The notes beneath the pieces were generated by a model, which saw only the letters and a program-made list of their open reading frames with translations, made no database searches and was not told the origin of the DNA. Shown in pieces: positions 35,102 to 44,076 of a DNA stretch of 64,000 nucleotides; within the stretch, counting starts at the first letter, position 1, and each line of letters opens with the position of its first letter. Location of the stretch: NCBI RefSeq assembly GCF_001646665.1, contig NZ_LWBU01000290.1, forward strand, positions 1 through 64,000. The letters are read 5' to 3'. The position numbers and the translations under genes were made by a program. This DNA comes from Streptomyces noursei (GTDB taxonomy: Bacteria; Actinomycetota; Actinomycetes; Streptomycetales; Streptomycetaceae).

Positions 35102-35752
35102 TCAGCTGCCGAGGTAGCGCAGGATCGCCAGCACCCGGCGGCTGTAGCCGCTGGTTCCCGCGCCGCTGAGGTCCAGCTTGTCGAAGATCGCGTTGATGTG
35201 TTTCTCGACGGCGCTCTGCGAGACGTTCAGCCGCTGCGCGATGGCCGCGTTCGTGTGTCCCTGCGCCATTTCGGCCAGGACGTCGCGCTCGCGGGCGGTC
35301 AGGCGGGACAGCGGGTCGGTGCGGGTGGAGCGGACCAGGAGGCGGCGTACGACCTCGGGGTCGAAGGCCGCCTGACCCCGCCCCACCCGTTCCAGGGCGT
35401 CCAGGAAGTCGTCGACCTGCGCGACCCGGTCCTTCAGGAGGTAGCCGACGCCCTCCGGATCGCCGGTGAGCAGTTCCGTGGCGTAGCGGTTCTCCACGTA
35501 CTGGGACAGGACGAGGACGCCGACCCGGGGCCGTCTGCGCCGGATGGCCAGGGCGGCCCACAGCCCTTCGTCGGTGTGGGTGGGTGGCATGCGCACGTCG
35601 GCGATCACCACGTCCGGAGGCTCGGTGTCGACGGCTGCCAGGAGCTGCTCGGCGTCGCCGACCGCCGCGAGCACGTCGTGTCCTTCCTCGGCGAGCAGCC
35701 GGACCAGCCCCTCCCGCAGCAGGGTCGAGTCCTCGGCCAGGATCACCCGCAC
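35102..35752 (-). CDS. LuxR/NarL-type response regulator
   Basis: 216 residues. Receiver domain VRVILAEDSTLLREGL with acidic pair Glu7/Asp8 and phospho-acceptor Asp52 in VVIADVRMPPTH; GLL/LK motif YLLKDR near 106. C-terminal LuxR HTH (about 150-205): LTARERDVLAEMAQGHTNAAIAQRL. It would bind DNA when phosphorylated. The gene overlaps the 3' end of the kinase gene by 10 bases. Because that kinase is frameshifted here, this regulator may be an orphan or respond to another kinase or small phosphodonor. Confidence 0.9.
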   Translation of the reverse strand: MRVILAEDSTLLREGLVRLLAEEGHDVLAAVGDAEQLLAAVDTEPPDVVIADVRMPPTHTDEGLWAALAIRRRRPRVGVLVLSQYVENRYATELLTGDPEGVGYLLKDRVAQVDDFLDALERVGRGQAAFDPEVVRRLLVRSTRTDPLSRLTARERDVLAEMAQGHTNAAIAQRLNVSQSAVEKHINAIFDKLDLSGAGTSGYSRRVLAILRYLGS

Positions 35753-36884
35753 GGCAGCTCCGCGGTGACGACGGTCGGCCCGCCGGGCGGGCTGTCCAGG
35801 GCGAACCGGCCGTCCAGCGCCGCGACTCGGCTCGCCAGGCCGGTCAGCCCGCTGCCCCGCGGATCCGCCCCGCCACCGCCGTCGTCCGTCACCGCCACCG
35901 TCAACACCCTTCCGTCCAGGGCCACTCGGACGTCCACGCGGGTCGCCCCCGCGTGCTTCACCACATTGGTGACCGCCTCCGACACGACGAAGTACACCAC
36001 TGTCTCCACCTGCCGCGGCAGCGGAACCGGCACCTCGTAGGCCAGGGCGACGGGGAGCGGACCGCGCTCGACGACCGATTCCAGGGCCGCCCGCAGCCCC
36101 GCCTCGTCGAGGACCGCCGGATACACCCGCCACGCCACCTCGCGGAGCTCGGCCAGGGCGTGCCGGGTCTCCTCATGGGCCTGGAGCAGGAGTTCACCGG
36201 CGCGCTCGGGATCGCGGTGGCGGCGGGCGCGGCCGATGAGCATGCCGAGGGCGACGAGCCGCTGCTGGACCCCGTCGTGCAGGTCGCGTTCGATCCGGCG
36301 CCGCTCGTCGTGGACGGCGTCCATGACGTCCGCGCGGCTGGTGGCCAACTGGGCGATGCGCCGTTCCAGTTCGTCCTGGTGGCTGGGGCCCAGGAAGCGG
36401 CGGGCTGGACGGCCAGGAAGAGGAGGAGGAGCCCGGCCAGGCTGCTCATGAGGACCGCCCACAGGTGGCGGACGTCCGTGATCGCCCAGCCGTAGAGGAT
36501 GAACGTGCCGTATCCGGCTCCGACGGCCAGGCAGCCGAGCACCACACCGCCCAGCAGCCCCAGCGGCCAGCGGGCCGCCACGTACCGCAGGGCGCGCCCG
36601 TCGTCGGCGGCGCCGGGCGCCCCGGTGAGGCGCACGTCGTGGAAGTGGGCAAGGCGGCGCACGTCCAGGCGCGCCACCTTCACCGCGGCCGTCCCGAACG
36701 GGCGCAGCACCGCGCGCCGGCCGCGCGGCCAGGCGGCGACGGGCAGCGCGACGAGGCCCGCGACCAGCGTGAGGAGGAGCCCGGCGACGGCGGTGGCGGC
36801 GCCCGGCACCAGACCGGCCGCCTGCCGTCCCCAGCTCGCGGCGGCCGGCGCCGTACCCCCCGGGCGGTCTGTGGCTTTCCCCAT
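35743..36884 (-). pseudogene. Sensor histidine kinase (NarL type) with a -1 frameshift
   Basis: The N-terminal membrane part (two to four helices, ending LLLLFLAVQPA) reads in one frame from 36884 to about 36405, and the kinase part (RFLGPSHQDELERRIAQL, H box IERDLHDGVQQRL, and a GGGGADPRGSGLTGL ATP-binding G box) in another from about 36405 to the stop. One base appears missing between 36391 and 36412. Together they would give a normal kinase of about 380 residues. Either a true loss of function, a sequencing error in a GC run, or recoding. The start may instead be a GTG at 36893 or 36908. Confidence 0.8.
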
Positions 36885-36993
36885 GCGTCGCACGGTAGCC
36901 AACCCCACCGGGCCCGCACACTGCGGAAAACCACAGGGAAAGACTGCGGCGGCCTTCAGTGTGCCTTCAGCTCCGCCTCTCTAGCGTGGAGCC

Positions 36994-37605
36994 ATGGAAC
37001 GCTGGATCAACAGCCTCATGGACACCCTCGGCGCGCCCGGCGCGGGACTGGCGATCGCCCTGGAGAACCTCTTCCCGCCGCTTCCCAGCGAGGTGATCCT
37101 GCCGATGGCGGGATTCGCCTCGGCGACGGGCCGGATCGGCCTGATCGCCGCGCTGCTGTGGACGACGGCCGGCTCGGTCATCGGCGCGCTCGCGCTGTAC
37201 GGGGTCGGGGCGCTGCTCGGCCGGGACCGGACGATCGCCGTCGCGAGCAAGCTGCCGCTGGTGAAGGTCTCCGACATCGAGCGGACCGAGGCGTGGTTCT
37301 CCCGGCACGGCACCAAGGCGGTGTTCTTCGGGCGGATGATTCCCATCTTCCGGAGCCTGATATCCGTGCCGGCCGGTGTCGAGCGCATGCCGCTGCCGGT
37401 GTTCCTCGGGCTGACGACACTCGGCAGCGCCATCTGGAACACCGCGTTCGTCCTGGCCGGTTACGCACTGGGCGACAACTGGGAGCAGGTCACCCACTAC
37501 GTGTCGCTGTACTCGAAGGTGGTGCTGGTGGTGGCTCTCGGCGCGGTGGGGGCGTTCGTGGGCGTGCGGCTGTTCAAGCCGGGGACGGGCGCACGGCGGA
37601 GCTGA
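36994..37605 (+). CDS. DedA family membrane protein
   Basis: 203 residues. Canonical DedA/VTT features: ENLFPPLPSEVILPMAGF (24-41), the GSVIGALALYGVG helix, GRMIPIFRSLISVPAGVERM (about 112-131) with the essential arginines, and GSAIWNTAFVLAGYALG. A membrane protein thought to recycle lipid carriers or sustain the membrane potential. It is divergent from the kinase gene and its end overlaps the convergent HAD gene by 32 bases. ATG start. Confidence 0.92.
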   Translation: MERWINSLMDTLGAPGAGLAIALENLFPPLPSEVILPMAGFASATGRIGLIAALLWTTAGSVIGALALYGVGALLGRDRTIAVASKLPLVKVSDIERTEAWFSRHGTKAVFFGRMIPIFRSLISVPAGVERMPLPVFLGLTTLGSAIWNTAFVLAGYALGDNWEQVTHYVSLYSKVVLVVALGAVGAFVGVRLFKPGTGARRS

Positions 37606-38395
37606 ACCGGCGGAGGATCTCCTCTCCCGCCGCGACGCCCCGCTCCTCCAGGACGTCGACGTGGTCGGCGCTCCACCCGGTCTCGGCGAGTTCTCCGTGG
37701 CCGGGCCGCCAGCCCCGGTCGGCGGCGAGGAGCAGATCGGCGTCGAGCAGCGAGTCGCCGGCGGCCAGCACGCGGTCCGCTCCGGCGCGCCGGGCGACTT
37801 CGCGGACCGCGGCGCTCTTGGTGAGCGGTTGGGGGACGGCGTACACCTTGCGTCCCTGGAGGGAGACGGCCCAGCCTCGGGGCGCGGCCCAGGCGGCCAG
37901 CTCCTTCATCCACCCGTCGGGCAGCAGGTCGCGTTCGACGACCAGGTAGGCGAAGAGGTCCTCGGCGACGCGTTCCTTCAGCAGCCATGCCGGGTCGGCG
38001 GTGGCCAGCAGGTGGCCGCGGACCTCGTCGAGGGTGGCGCACTCGTGGGCGAGACGGGTGGCGACGGTGCGCCGCCAGTCGGGGTCGGAGACGCCGTCGA
38101 CGAGCAGGTGGCCGCCGTTGGCGCAGATCGCGTACCGCGGCGGGGGTCCGGGGAGCCGGATGCGGTGGTACTGCTCGCGGGTGCGGGTGGTGGCGGGGAC
38201 GAAGAGGGCGTGCCGCGGCAGTTCGGCCAGCAGGGCGGCGGCGGTCTCCGTCACGTACGACAGCGGCTTGTGCTGGTAGGTCTCGACGCACAGCAGGCGC
38301 GGGGCCTCGTTGTCCGGCATGGTCAGGCCGAGGGCGGCGGCGGAGTAGATGAGGGTGCGGTCGAGGTCGCTGGCGACGAGGGTGGTCGCGGTCAT
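37574..38395 (-). CDS. HAD-superfamily phosphatase of the Ter biosynthetic module
   Basis: 273 residues. HAD motif I is SDLDRTLIYS (Asp10 and Asp12), the later KSAAVREVARR supplies the lysine, and LAAGDSLLDADLL (about 222-234) is motif IV of the Cof/sucrose-phosphatase-like group. Third gene of a coupled set (ATGA overlap with the phosphoribosyltransferase fusion). Comparative work on Ter systems (Anantharaman, Iyer and Aravind) places such a HAD enzyme in a pathway predicted to make a nucleoside-like metabolite; the actual substrate is unknown. Confidence 0.88.
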   Translation of the reverse strand: MTATTLVASDLDRTLIYSAAALGLTMPDNEAPRLLCVETYQHKPLSYVTETAAALLAELPRHALFVPATTRTREQYHRIRLPGPPPRYAICANGGHLLVDGVSDPDWRRTVATRLAHECATLDEVRGHLLATADPAWLLKERVAEDLFAYLVVERDLLPDGWMKELAAWAAPRGWAVSLQGRKVYAVPQPLTKSAAVREVARRAGADRVLAAGDSLLDADLLLAADRGWRPGHGELAETGWSADHVDVLEERGVAAGEEILRRFSSAVRPSPA

Positions 38396-40929
38396 CGGCC
38401 GGTCACCGCCCGGCCGTCGGCGCCGGTGGCGCCCTTGGTGTACTTGGGGTGGATCAGCCCGACGCAGGTGTAGTGCAGGTCGTCGACCTCCTCGACCGGT
38501 ACGCCGCGCTGTTCGGCCAGGAGCCGCACGTGGTCGAGGTCGGCGCCAGCGCCGCGCTGGGCGAGGATCTTCCAGGGGACGCGGCGCAGCAGGACGCGGG
38601 TGGTCTCGCCGACGCCGGGCTTGACGAGGTTGACGTCGTGGATGCCGTACTCCTCGCTGATCCGCTCGACGGCGGCCCAGCCGTCCCAGGTGGGGGTGCG
38701 GTCGGTGGCGAGGAGTTCCTTGGCGTCGGCGTCGACGGCGGCGGTGACCTCGTCGAAGTGGGCGGCGACGGAGTCGAGGAAGGTGGTGGACACGTCGGCA
38801 CCGGCGAGTTCGCGGTAGAACTTGGCGCCGTGGTAGTCGTCCGGGCCGACGAGGTCGGCGCGGAGCACGGTGCGCGATATGAGGCCGGAGACGGTGGAGT
38901 TGAGGCACGCGGAGGGGATGAGGAAGTCCTCGCGGGTGCCGTAGGTGCGGACGCAGGAGCCGGGGTCGGCGAGGACGGCGATCTCCGGGTCGAAGCCGGG
39001 GAAGTCTGCCAGGGCGGCGGCCAGTTCGCGGGTGATGGCGCCCTTGCCCGTCCAGCCGTCGACGAACACGACGTCGGCGGGGTCGTGGTGGGCGGCGAGC
39101 CAGCGCAGTGCGTTGGCGTCGATGCCCCGGCCGCGCACGATGGACACGGCGTAGTGGGGGAGGTCGAGGCCGTGGCGGTGGAGCGCCCAGCGGCGCATGA
39201 GTACGCCGACGGGGGTGCCGGCGCGGGCGAGCGACACGAGGACGGGGCGCGGCGACCGTTCGGCGAGGACCGTCTCGGTGACGGTGCCGACGGCGCGGGC
39301 GATGCGGGCAGCGGAGGTGGCGAGGGCGGTGTGGAACAGGGCCTGGTACCGGTCGCTGGGCTGGTATTCGACGGGGAGGGACTCGGCGTAGTGGGCGCCG
39401 CCACTCTGGATGGCCTCCTCCCGCTCCTCGGTCGGGGCCTCCAGGTCCACGTCGGAGAGGTCCTGGAGGAGCCAGCCGACCTCCTCGGGCGCGTAGGACG
39501 AGAAGGCGGGCCCTCGGAGGGGCTCGGGCAGCATGGTGGCCCTTTCGGCGGGGACGTAGGACGGTACGACGGCGAGCAGCACCTGCGGTACCTGTGCGGT
39601 GAGCTGCGCGAGGAGGCCGTCCGGGGCGTGGAGCGCGGGGGTGTCGGCGGCCGAGTCGACGACGGTGACGACCGCGTCGAAGCCGGCGCCAGCGACGTTG
39701 TAGGCGTACCGGTCGCCCGGCCCGTCGGCGGGCTCGTCGTGCGCGGGGAAGACCAGCCGGGTGCGGATCGCGTAGCCGGGGTCGTCGACGGCGAGGACGG
39801 GCGAGCGGGTGGTGGTGGAGAACCGCACCTCGGCACCGCCGAGCCGCTCGAGCGCGACGCCGAGGGCGAGCGGCGCGTACATCAGCTCCTCGCAGCCGAG
39901 GACGAGCACGCGCGGCGGGATGCGCTCGTCGGCGGCGCCCCGGTCCGGCCCGGCGAGTCCGAGGGCGTCGGCGACCCGGGCGGCCATGGCGGGGAGGGCG
40001 GCGTCCAGGCGGGCGCGGTGGGCGGGCGTGAAGCCGTGCCGGCCTCCGTCCGGCACCCCGTCGGGCCAGCCCAGCTCGACGCGCCGCACGGACGCGGCCG
40101 GCTCCGTACCTCCGGTGACCGCGGCACACGCTCCGGAGCCGGCACCGGCACGCGCACCGGTATCAGCTCCCGCGCCGGCTCCGGCTCCGGCTCCCTCTCC
40201 CGCGCCCGCCGCCTCGTACCGGGCCACCAGTGCCTGCCCGCGTTCGAGGACCCCGTCGGGCAGCCGGACGGTGCCCGCCGCGAGGGTGACCAGGTCCACG
40301 CGGGCCCCGATCTCCGCGGCGAAGGCGTCCAGGCGGTCCCGGTCGGCGGCCGAGCGCATGTCGACGAGCGCGACTATCACGTACCGCTCGCGCGGGTAGC
40401 GGGCGTGGAGCGCACGCACCGTGTTGAGCACCGTGTTGCCGGTGGAGAATTCGTCGTCGACCAGCACCAGCGGCCCGGGCCCCGCGAGGAGCGCCGGGTC
40501 CTCGGGGAGCAGGAGGTGCGAGGTGGCGTGGGAGTGGGACTCCTCGAAGCCACCGGCTTGCGCGACCCCGGGCACCGGGCGGCGCGTGGAGTGCAGGTAG
40601 GGCGCCGTCCCCAGGCCGTCGGCGACCGAGTGGCCGAGTCCGGTCGCCGTCTCCGCGTACCCCAGCACCACGGCCCGCGCGGCGTCGGCGGGGCCCAGCA
40701 GCTCCCGGACCCGTACGCCGAGGTCGTGGCCGGACCGCCACACCACTCCCGGGCTCTGCGGGACGTGCTTGCCGAGCACCTGGGAGACGAGCAGGTGCGC
40801 CCGCTTGGGGTTGCGCCGCAGCGCCAGGCCCAGCAGCTCGCGCAGCCGCGGGTCGCCGGCCAGCTCGACCCCGAGCCGCTCCGACACCCACGTACCCGAC
40901 CAGACCGCCACGTTTCCGTTCTCCTTCAC
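38392..40929 (-). CDS. Fused double phosphoribosyltransferase/TRSP/PELOTA protein of the Ter module
   Basis: 845 residues. N-terminal PRTase (about 20-235) has the PRPP loop LVLVDDEFSTGNT (154-166). A Gly/Ala linker (about 240-285) precedes a TRSP-type region (VRRVELGWPDGVPDG, then a CEELMYAPLALG segment). The C-terminal half contains a second PRTase/StiP-like domain (LVSLARAGTPVGVLMRRWA and VFVDGWTGKGAITREL) and ends with a PELOTA-like RNA-binding domain (YTCVGLIHPKYTKGA). In many genomes these are two proteins; here they are one. Predicted to attach phosphoribose to a base-like product. GTGA overlap upstream, ATGA downstream. Confidence 0.87.
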   Translation of the reverse strand: MKENGNVAVWSGTWVSERLGVELAGDPRLRELLGLALRRNPKRAHLLVSQVLGKHVPQSPGVVWRSGHDLGVRVRELLGPADAARAVVLGYAETATGLGHSVADGLGTAPYLHSTRRPVPGVAQAGGFEESHSHATSHLLLPEDPALLAGPGPLVLVDDEFSTGNTVLNTVRALHARYPRERYVIVALVDMRSAADRDRLDAFAAEIGARVDLVTLAAGTVRLPDGVLERGQALVARYEAAGAGEGAGAGAGAGADTGARAGAGSGACAAVTGGTEPAASVRRVELGWPDGVPDGGRHGFTPAHRARLDAALPAMAARVADALGLAGPDRGAADERIPPRVLVLGCEELMYAPLALGVALERLGGAEVRFSTTTRSPVLAVDDPGYAIRTRLVFPAHDEPADGPGDRYAYNVAGAGFDAVVTVVDSAADTPALHAPDGLLAQLTAQVPQVLLAVVPSYVPAERATMLPEPLRGPAFSSYAPEEVGWLLQDLSDVDLEAPTEEREEAIQSGGAHYAESLPVEYQPSDRYQALFHTALATSAARIARAVGTVTETVLAERSPRPVLVSLARAGTPVGVLMRRWALHRHGLDLPHYAVSIVRGRGIDANALRWLAAHHDPADVVFVDGWTGKGAITRELAAALADFPGFDPEIAVLADPGSCVRTYGTREDFLIPSACLNSTVSGLISRTVLRADLVGPDDYHGAKFYRELAGADVSTTFLDSVAAHFDEVTAAVDADAKELLATDRTPTWDGWAAVERISEEYGIHDVNLVKPGVGETTRVLLRRVPWKILAQRGAGADLDHVRLLAEQRGVPVEEVDDLHYTCVGLIHPKYTKGATGADGRAVTGR

Positions 40930-42089
40930 TTGACCAGCCCCGCGGCCAGCAGCTCCACGAAGCCGACGTCCTCCTTCGCCACGCCGAAGACCTCCGCCCG
41001 CTGGAGGGTCCGCTCGGCCCACGCGCGGTGGGGTTTCACTTCATTCATCTTGTTCGTGTAGGCGCTGCGCAGCACCCCGCCGCCGTCCCGCTCCGGCCGC
41101 AGGATGTCCTGGGCGTCGCTGAACTCCTCGTGGCTGACCACCGACAGGGCGTGCACCGGCAGCACGTGGGAGGGGTGGATGCAGGTCTTGCCGAGCAGGC
41201 CGTTGGCCCGGTCCAGCTCGATCTCGCGCAGCAGCCCGTCCAGGTCGTGCTCGATCAGCGCGGTGCGCAGCTCGTCGGCGCGCTGCTCCATGAAGGGGCT
41301 GCGGCGCAGCTGGGGCTTGAAGATGCGCTCCTGGAGGCGGAAGTACTCCCACACCGGTCCGGTGATGGTGAAGCCGGTGCCGTCGGAGCGGCCCAGGACG
41401 TTGACGACGTCCGCGATGACGCCGGCGACGATCTGCACGTCGTATGCGGTCATGTCGGGCGAGCGGCGCAGTCCGTAGGCGGAGCAGAAGTCCGTGACGC
41501 CGAGACGCAGGGCGAGGACGCGGTCGCGGTGTGCGTCCACGGTCCGCACGATTCCGGCCAGCGTCTCGCGCCGCGTCTCCAGGTGGAGTAGCTCGGGCGA
41601 CTCCAGTACGGGCATGGCGAAGAGTCGCCGTCCGCAGATGTTCTCGGCCACGGCCAGGGCCTCCATGAACCGCCCGCCGCGCTCCTCGGTGAACTTGGGC
41701 AGGACGAATCCGGACAGCAGCCGTGCCGACGTCCCCAGGCGCCGCACGAGGTCGGGCATCTGTCCCGCCTCCCGTACGCGGATGAAGAGCAGCGGCGGCT
41801 CGGCGCCCCGCTCCTCCAGGTCGGCGAACTGGCGGACGAGGTTCTCCTCCGCCCCGGGGACGTCCCGGTCGTCGATGGAGTCCTCCAGGCACAGGACCAT
41901 GGACACCACACCGCGTCCGACCTGCTTCATCACGTCGTCGGCGAGCCGCGGCCGGGTGGCGGGGCTGTAGAGCGTGGCGCCGAGGGCGGCCGCGAGGACG
42001 TGCGCCGGGGAGTCGGCGCCGAAATGGCACGGCTCCCGGTGGAAGAGCCCGGCCCGGGCAGTGGCCGGGATGTGCCCGAAATGACGCAT
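40926..42089 (-). CDS. HpcH/HpaI-type (CitE-like) lyase/aldolase of the Ter module
   Basis: 387 residues. CitE-like TIM barrel: LYSPATRPRLADDVMKQ, MVLCLEDSIDDRDV (about 88-101) with the metal-binding Glu/Asp, LLFIRVREAGQM, FVLPKFTEE, PVLESPELLHLETRRETL, RLGVTDFCSAYG and GKTCIHPSHV. These enzymes cleave or join C-C bonds next to CoA or carboxylic substrates. First gene of the three-gene coupled operon and divergent from a TerD-family gene, the context of the Ter-linked biosynthetic pathway. ATG start; AT-rich promoter-like sequence precedes. Confidence 0.9.
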   Translation of the reverse strand: MRHFGHIPATARAGLFHREPCHFGADSPAHVLAAALGATLYSPATRPRLADDVMKQVGRGVVSMVLCLEDSIDDRDVPGAEENLVRQFADLEERGAEPPLLFIRVREAGQMPDLVRRLGTSARLLSGFVLPKFTEERGGRFMEALAVAENICGRRLFAMPVLESPELLHLETRRETLAGIVRTVDAHRDRVLALRLGVTDFCSAYGLRRSPDMTAYDVQIVAGVIADVVNVLGRSDGTGFTITGPVWEYFRLQERIFKPQLRRSPFMEQRADELRTALIEHDLDGLLREIELDRANGLLGKTCIHPSHVLPVHALSVVSHEEFSDAQDILRPERDGGGVLRSAYTNKMNEVKPHRAWAERTLQRAEVFGVAKEDVGFVELLAAGLVK

Positions 42090-42265
42090 GAGTATCCCCC
42101 GTACTGCCGTGACGGCCCTGATGACATGTGGCCGGTAATAGTACGTAGGGACCGGTGTCGCGGGTTCCCCGCCGGCATGAACTTCAGGTAACTCGTCCGC
42201 TTCTCGCCCCCGCCGCACGGCCCCCGCGTTGTCCGCGGCGTGGGCGGCCAGGCAGGATGTCGGAC

Positions 42266-43192
42266 ATGACGCACGCCATGCTGAAGGGCTCGAACGTCCC
42301 GCTCGACGCCGCGGCCGTACGGGCCGTACTGTGCTGGACCCCCGGCCCCGGGGTGCCGGACGTGGACGCCTCGGCCCTGCTGCTGGGGACGGACGGGCGG
42401 GTGCGTTCGGATGAGGACTTCGTCTTCTACAACCAGCCGCGCCACCCCTCGGGGCTGGTGCGGCGGCTGTCGAAGAAGCGGGTGCCGGAGGGCCTGACCG
42501 ACACGGTCGAGGCGGATCTCGCGGCGCTGGACCCGTCGGTGGACCAGGTGGTGCTGGCGGCGTCGTCGGACGGGGACACGTTCGACCGCGTACGGGATCT
42601 GCGCATCCTGCTGTACGACGCCGGCTCCGGCGCCACGGAGCCGCTGGCGGTCTTCGAGGTGAAGCCCGAGACGGGCGAGGAGACGGCCATCATCTGCGGT
42701 GAGCTGTACCGCCGTGGGGAGGGCTGGAAGTTCCGCGCGGTGGGGCAGGGGTACCCGACCGGGCTGATCGGGCTGGCCACGGCGTTCGGGATCTCCGTCG
42801 ACGAGGCCGAGGAGGCCGGCGGGGCGGAAGAGGCCCGGCGGACGGACGGGGAGGCGGCGCCGGACGCCCACGGGGCGGCGGCGGACACGTCGGCGAGCGC
42901 GCCGACCACGGCCATCCCCGCGCCCCCGGCGAACGCCCCCGCACCGCCCCCGGTGCCCCCGTCCCCCCCGGCCCCCGCGCCGGGACCGGCGCCCGCGTAC
43001 GGCTACCCCCAGTCCGGCGCGCCCCAGCCCGCCTACGGCTACCCGCACGGCGGCCCGGCCCAGCCGGGGGCGGCACAGCCGGGCCACGGACAGCCCGCGT
43101 ACGGCTACCCGCAGCCCGCCGCGGCCGCAGCCCCCGCGCCGGACCCGAACTTCCGGCTGCCGCCGATGGGGCCGCAGTTCGTCCGGCCCTGA
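42266..43192 (+). CDS. TerD family protein with Pro/Tyr-rich tail
   Basis: 308 residues. TerD domain 1-175 with VDASALLLGTDGRVRSDEDFVFYNQP and AVFEVKPETGEETAIICGELYRRGEGWKFRAVGQGY, the family core. The calcium-ligating DNLTGEG loop of canonical TerD is missing (RLSKKRVPEG stands there), so Ca2+ binding may differ. Residues 195-308 are Ala/Pro-rich with repeated YGYP units, a low-complexity tail suited to assemblies at the membrane. The second of two nearby ATGs is used. Divergent from the CitE-like gene. Confidence 0.85.
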   Translation: MTHAMLKGSNVPLDAAAVRAVLCWTPGPGVPDVDASALLLGTDGRVRSDEDFVFYNQPRHPSGLVRRLSKKRVPEGLTDTVEADLAALDPSVDQVVLAASSDGDTFDRVRDLRILLYDAGSGATEPLAVFEVKPETGEETAIICGELYRRGEGWKFRAVGQGYPTGLIGLATAFGISVDEAEEAGGAEEARRTDGEAAPDAHGAAADTSASAPTTAIPAPPANAPAPPPVPPSPPAPAPGPAPAYGYPQSGAPQPAYGYPHGGPAQPGAAQPGHGQPAYGYPQPAAAAAPAPDPNFRLPPMGPQFVRP

Positions 43193-43197
43193 CGGTC

Positions 43198-43938
43198 TCA
43201 GACCTTCCCGGCCTTGAAGCCCCTGCCCCACTGCAGGCCCCAGCCGTACAGCCGGTCCAGCTCGGCCTGGAACCCGTACACGAAACGGACCTCGCGCCGC
43301 ACCACCAGTTCGTCCTTGACGTTCTCCAGCATGAACACCGCGCAGGAGCGGGCCTGCGGGGCGCGCTCGTCGAGCTCTATCTCGATGCGCGGCCCGTTGC
43401 TCGGGTAGAGCGTCATGGTGGCGTGCGTACGGTCGAACGCGGGCGTCTGGTCGTAGATGTAGACGAAGAACAGCAGACGCTTGATCGCGTCCCTGTGGTC
43501 GAGGTTGACGAAGATCGTCTCGCCGGACGGGGCGCCGAACCGGTCGTCACCGCTGAGTTTCACGTACGGCGCCGCGTTCAGGTCCCCGAAGAAGCCACCG
43601 AGCGGCTGGACGACGCCCTTGGTGCCGTCCTTCAGCTCGTACAGGCAGCCGATGTCGAGGTCCACGTTGACCACGCCCTGCGTGTGCGCCTGGACCACGT
43701 CCGGTTTGAAGAGTTTGAGCGGGTGCCGCAGGAGCCGGCCGCTCTGCCGGGAGCGGCCCTCGATGTCGGAGGTGCGCATCCGCCACGAGAGGTTGACGCG
43801 CAGGTTGCCGGTGGCCGCGCCCTGTTTGCTGAGGGAGACGGCCGGGCGGCGCTTGGTCAGGTCGATCGCGTTCGTCGAGGCGCTGCCCGAGTCGAACTGC
43901 GCGGCGTTGTTGCGCCACAGGTTGTCCCAGAAGGCCAT
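43198..43938 (-). CDS. TerA-like tellurium-resistance/stress protein
   Basis: 246 residues. PAVSLSKQGAATGNLRVNLSWRMR (about 33-56) is the TerD-superfamily strand pair, and FGAPSGETIFVNLDHRDAIKRLLFFVYIYDQTPAF with RSCAVFMLENVKDELVVRREVRFV is characteristic of TerA-type members. Tellurium/Ter proteins form membrane-associated calcium-dependent assemblies in stress. Convergent with the preceding TerD gene (5-base gap). Start ATG (MAFWDNLWRN) follows GGTGGG. Confidence 0.87.
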   Translation of the reverse strand: MAFWDNLWRNNAAQFDSGSASTNAIDLTKRRPAVSLSKQGAATGNLRVNLSWRMRTSDIEGRSRQSGRLLRHPLKLFKPDVVQAHTQGVVNVDLDIGCLYELKDGTKGVVQPLGGFFGDLNAAPYVKLSGDDRFGAPSGETIFVNLDHRDAIKRLLFFVYIYDQTPAFDRTHATMTLYPSNGPRIEIELDERAPQARSCAVFMLENVKDELVVRREVRFVYGFQAELDRLYGWGLQWGRGFKAGKV

Positions 43939-43989
43939 GCTCCCACCCCCAGTCGTCCGGTTCCCCATGGGATCCGCTCGGATACGCGG

Positions 43990-44019
43990 CGGGGCGGCCG
44001 GGAGCACCCGGCCGCCCCG
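43990..44019 (-). terminator. Terminator after the DUF475 gene
   Basis: Perfect 13-bp repeat (CGGGGCGGCCGGG / CCCGGCCGCCCCG) with a 4-base loop, about 58 bases beyond the DUF475 stop on the minus strand. Confidence 0.75.
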
Positions 44020-44076
44020 CAACGGAAGCGTTCCTCAATGCCGGGGCCCCCACACGTGGGCGGGCTCCGGCGAATG

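Noticed and set aside
38449..41061. 870-codon open frame antisense to the phosphoribosyltransferase fusion
   Set aside because: Shadow frame made of Gly/Glu/Val/Asp runs; the sense gene carries clear motifs and coupled overlaps.
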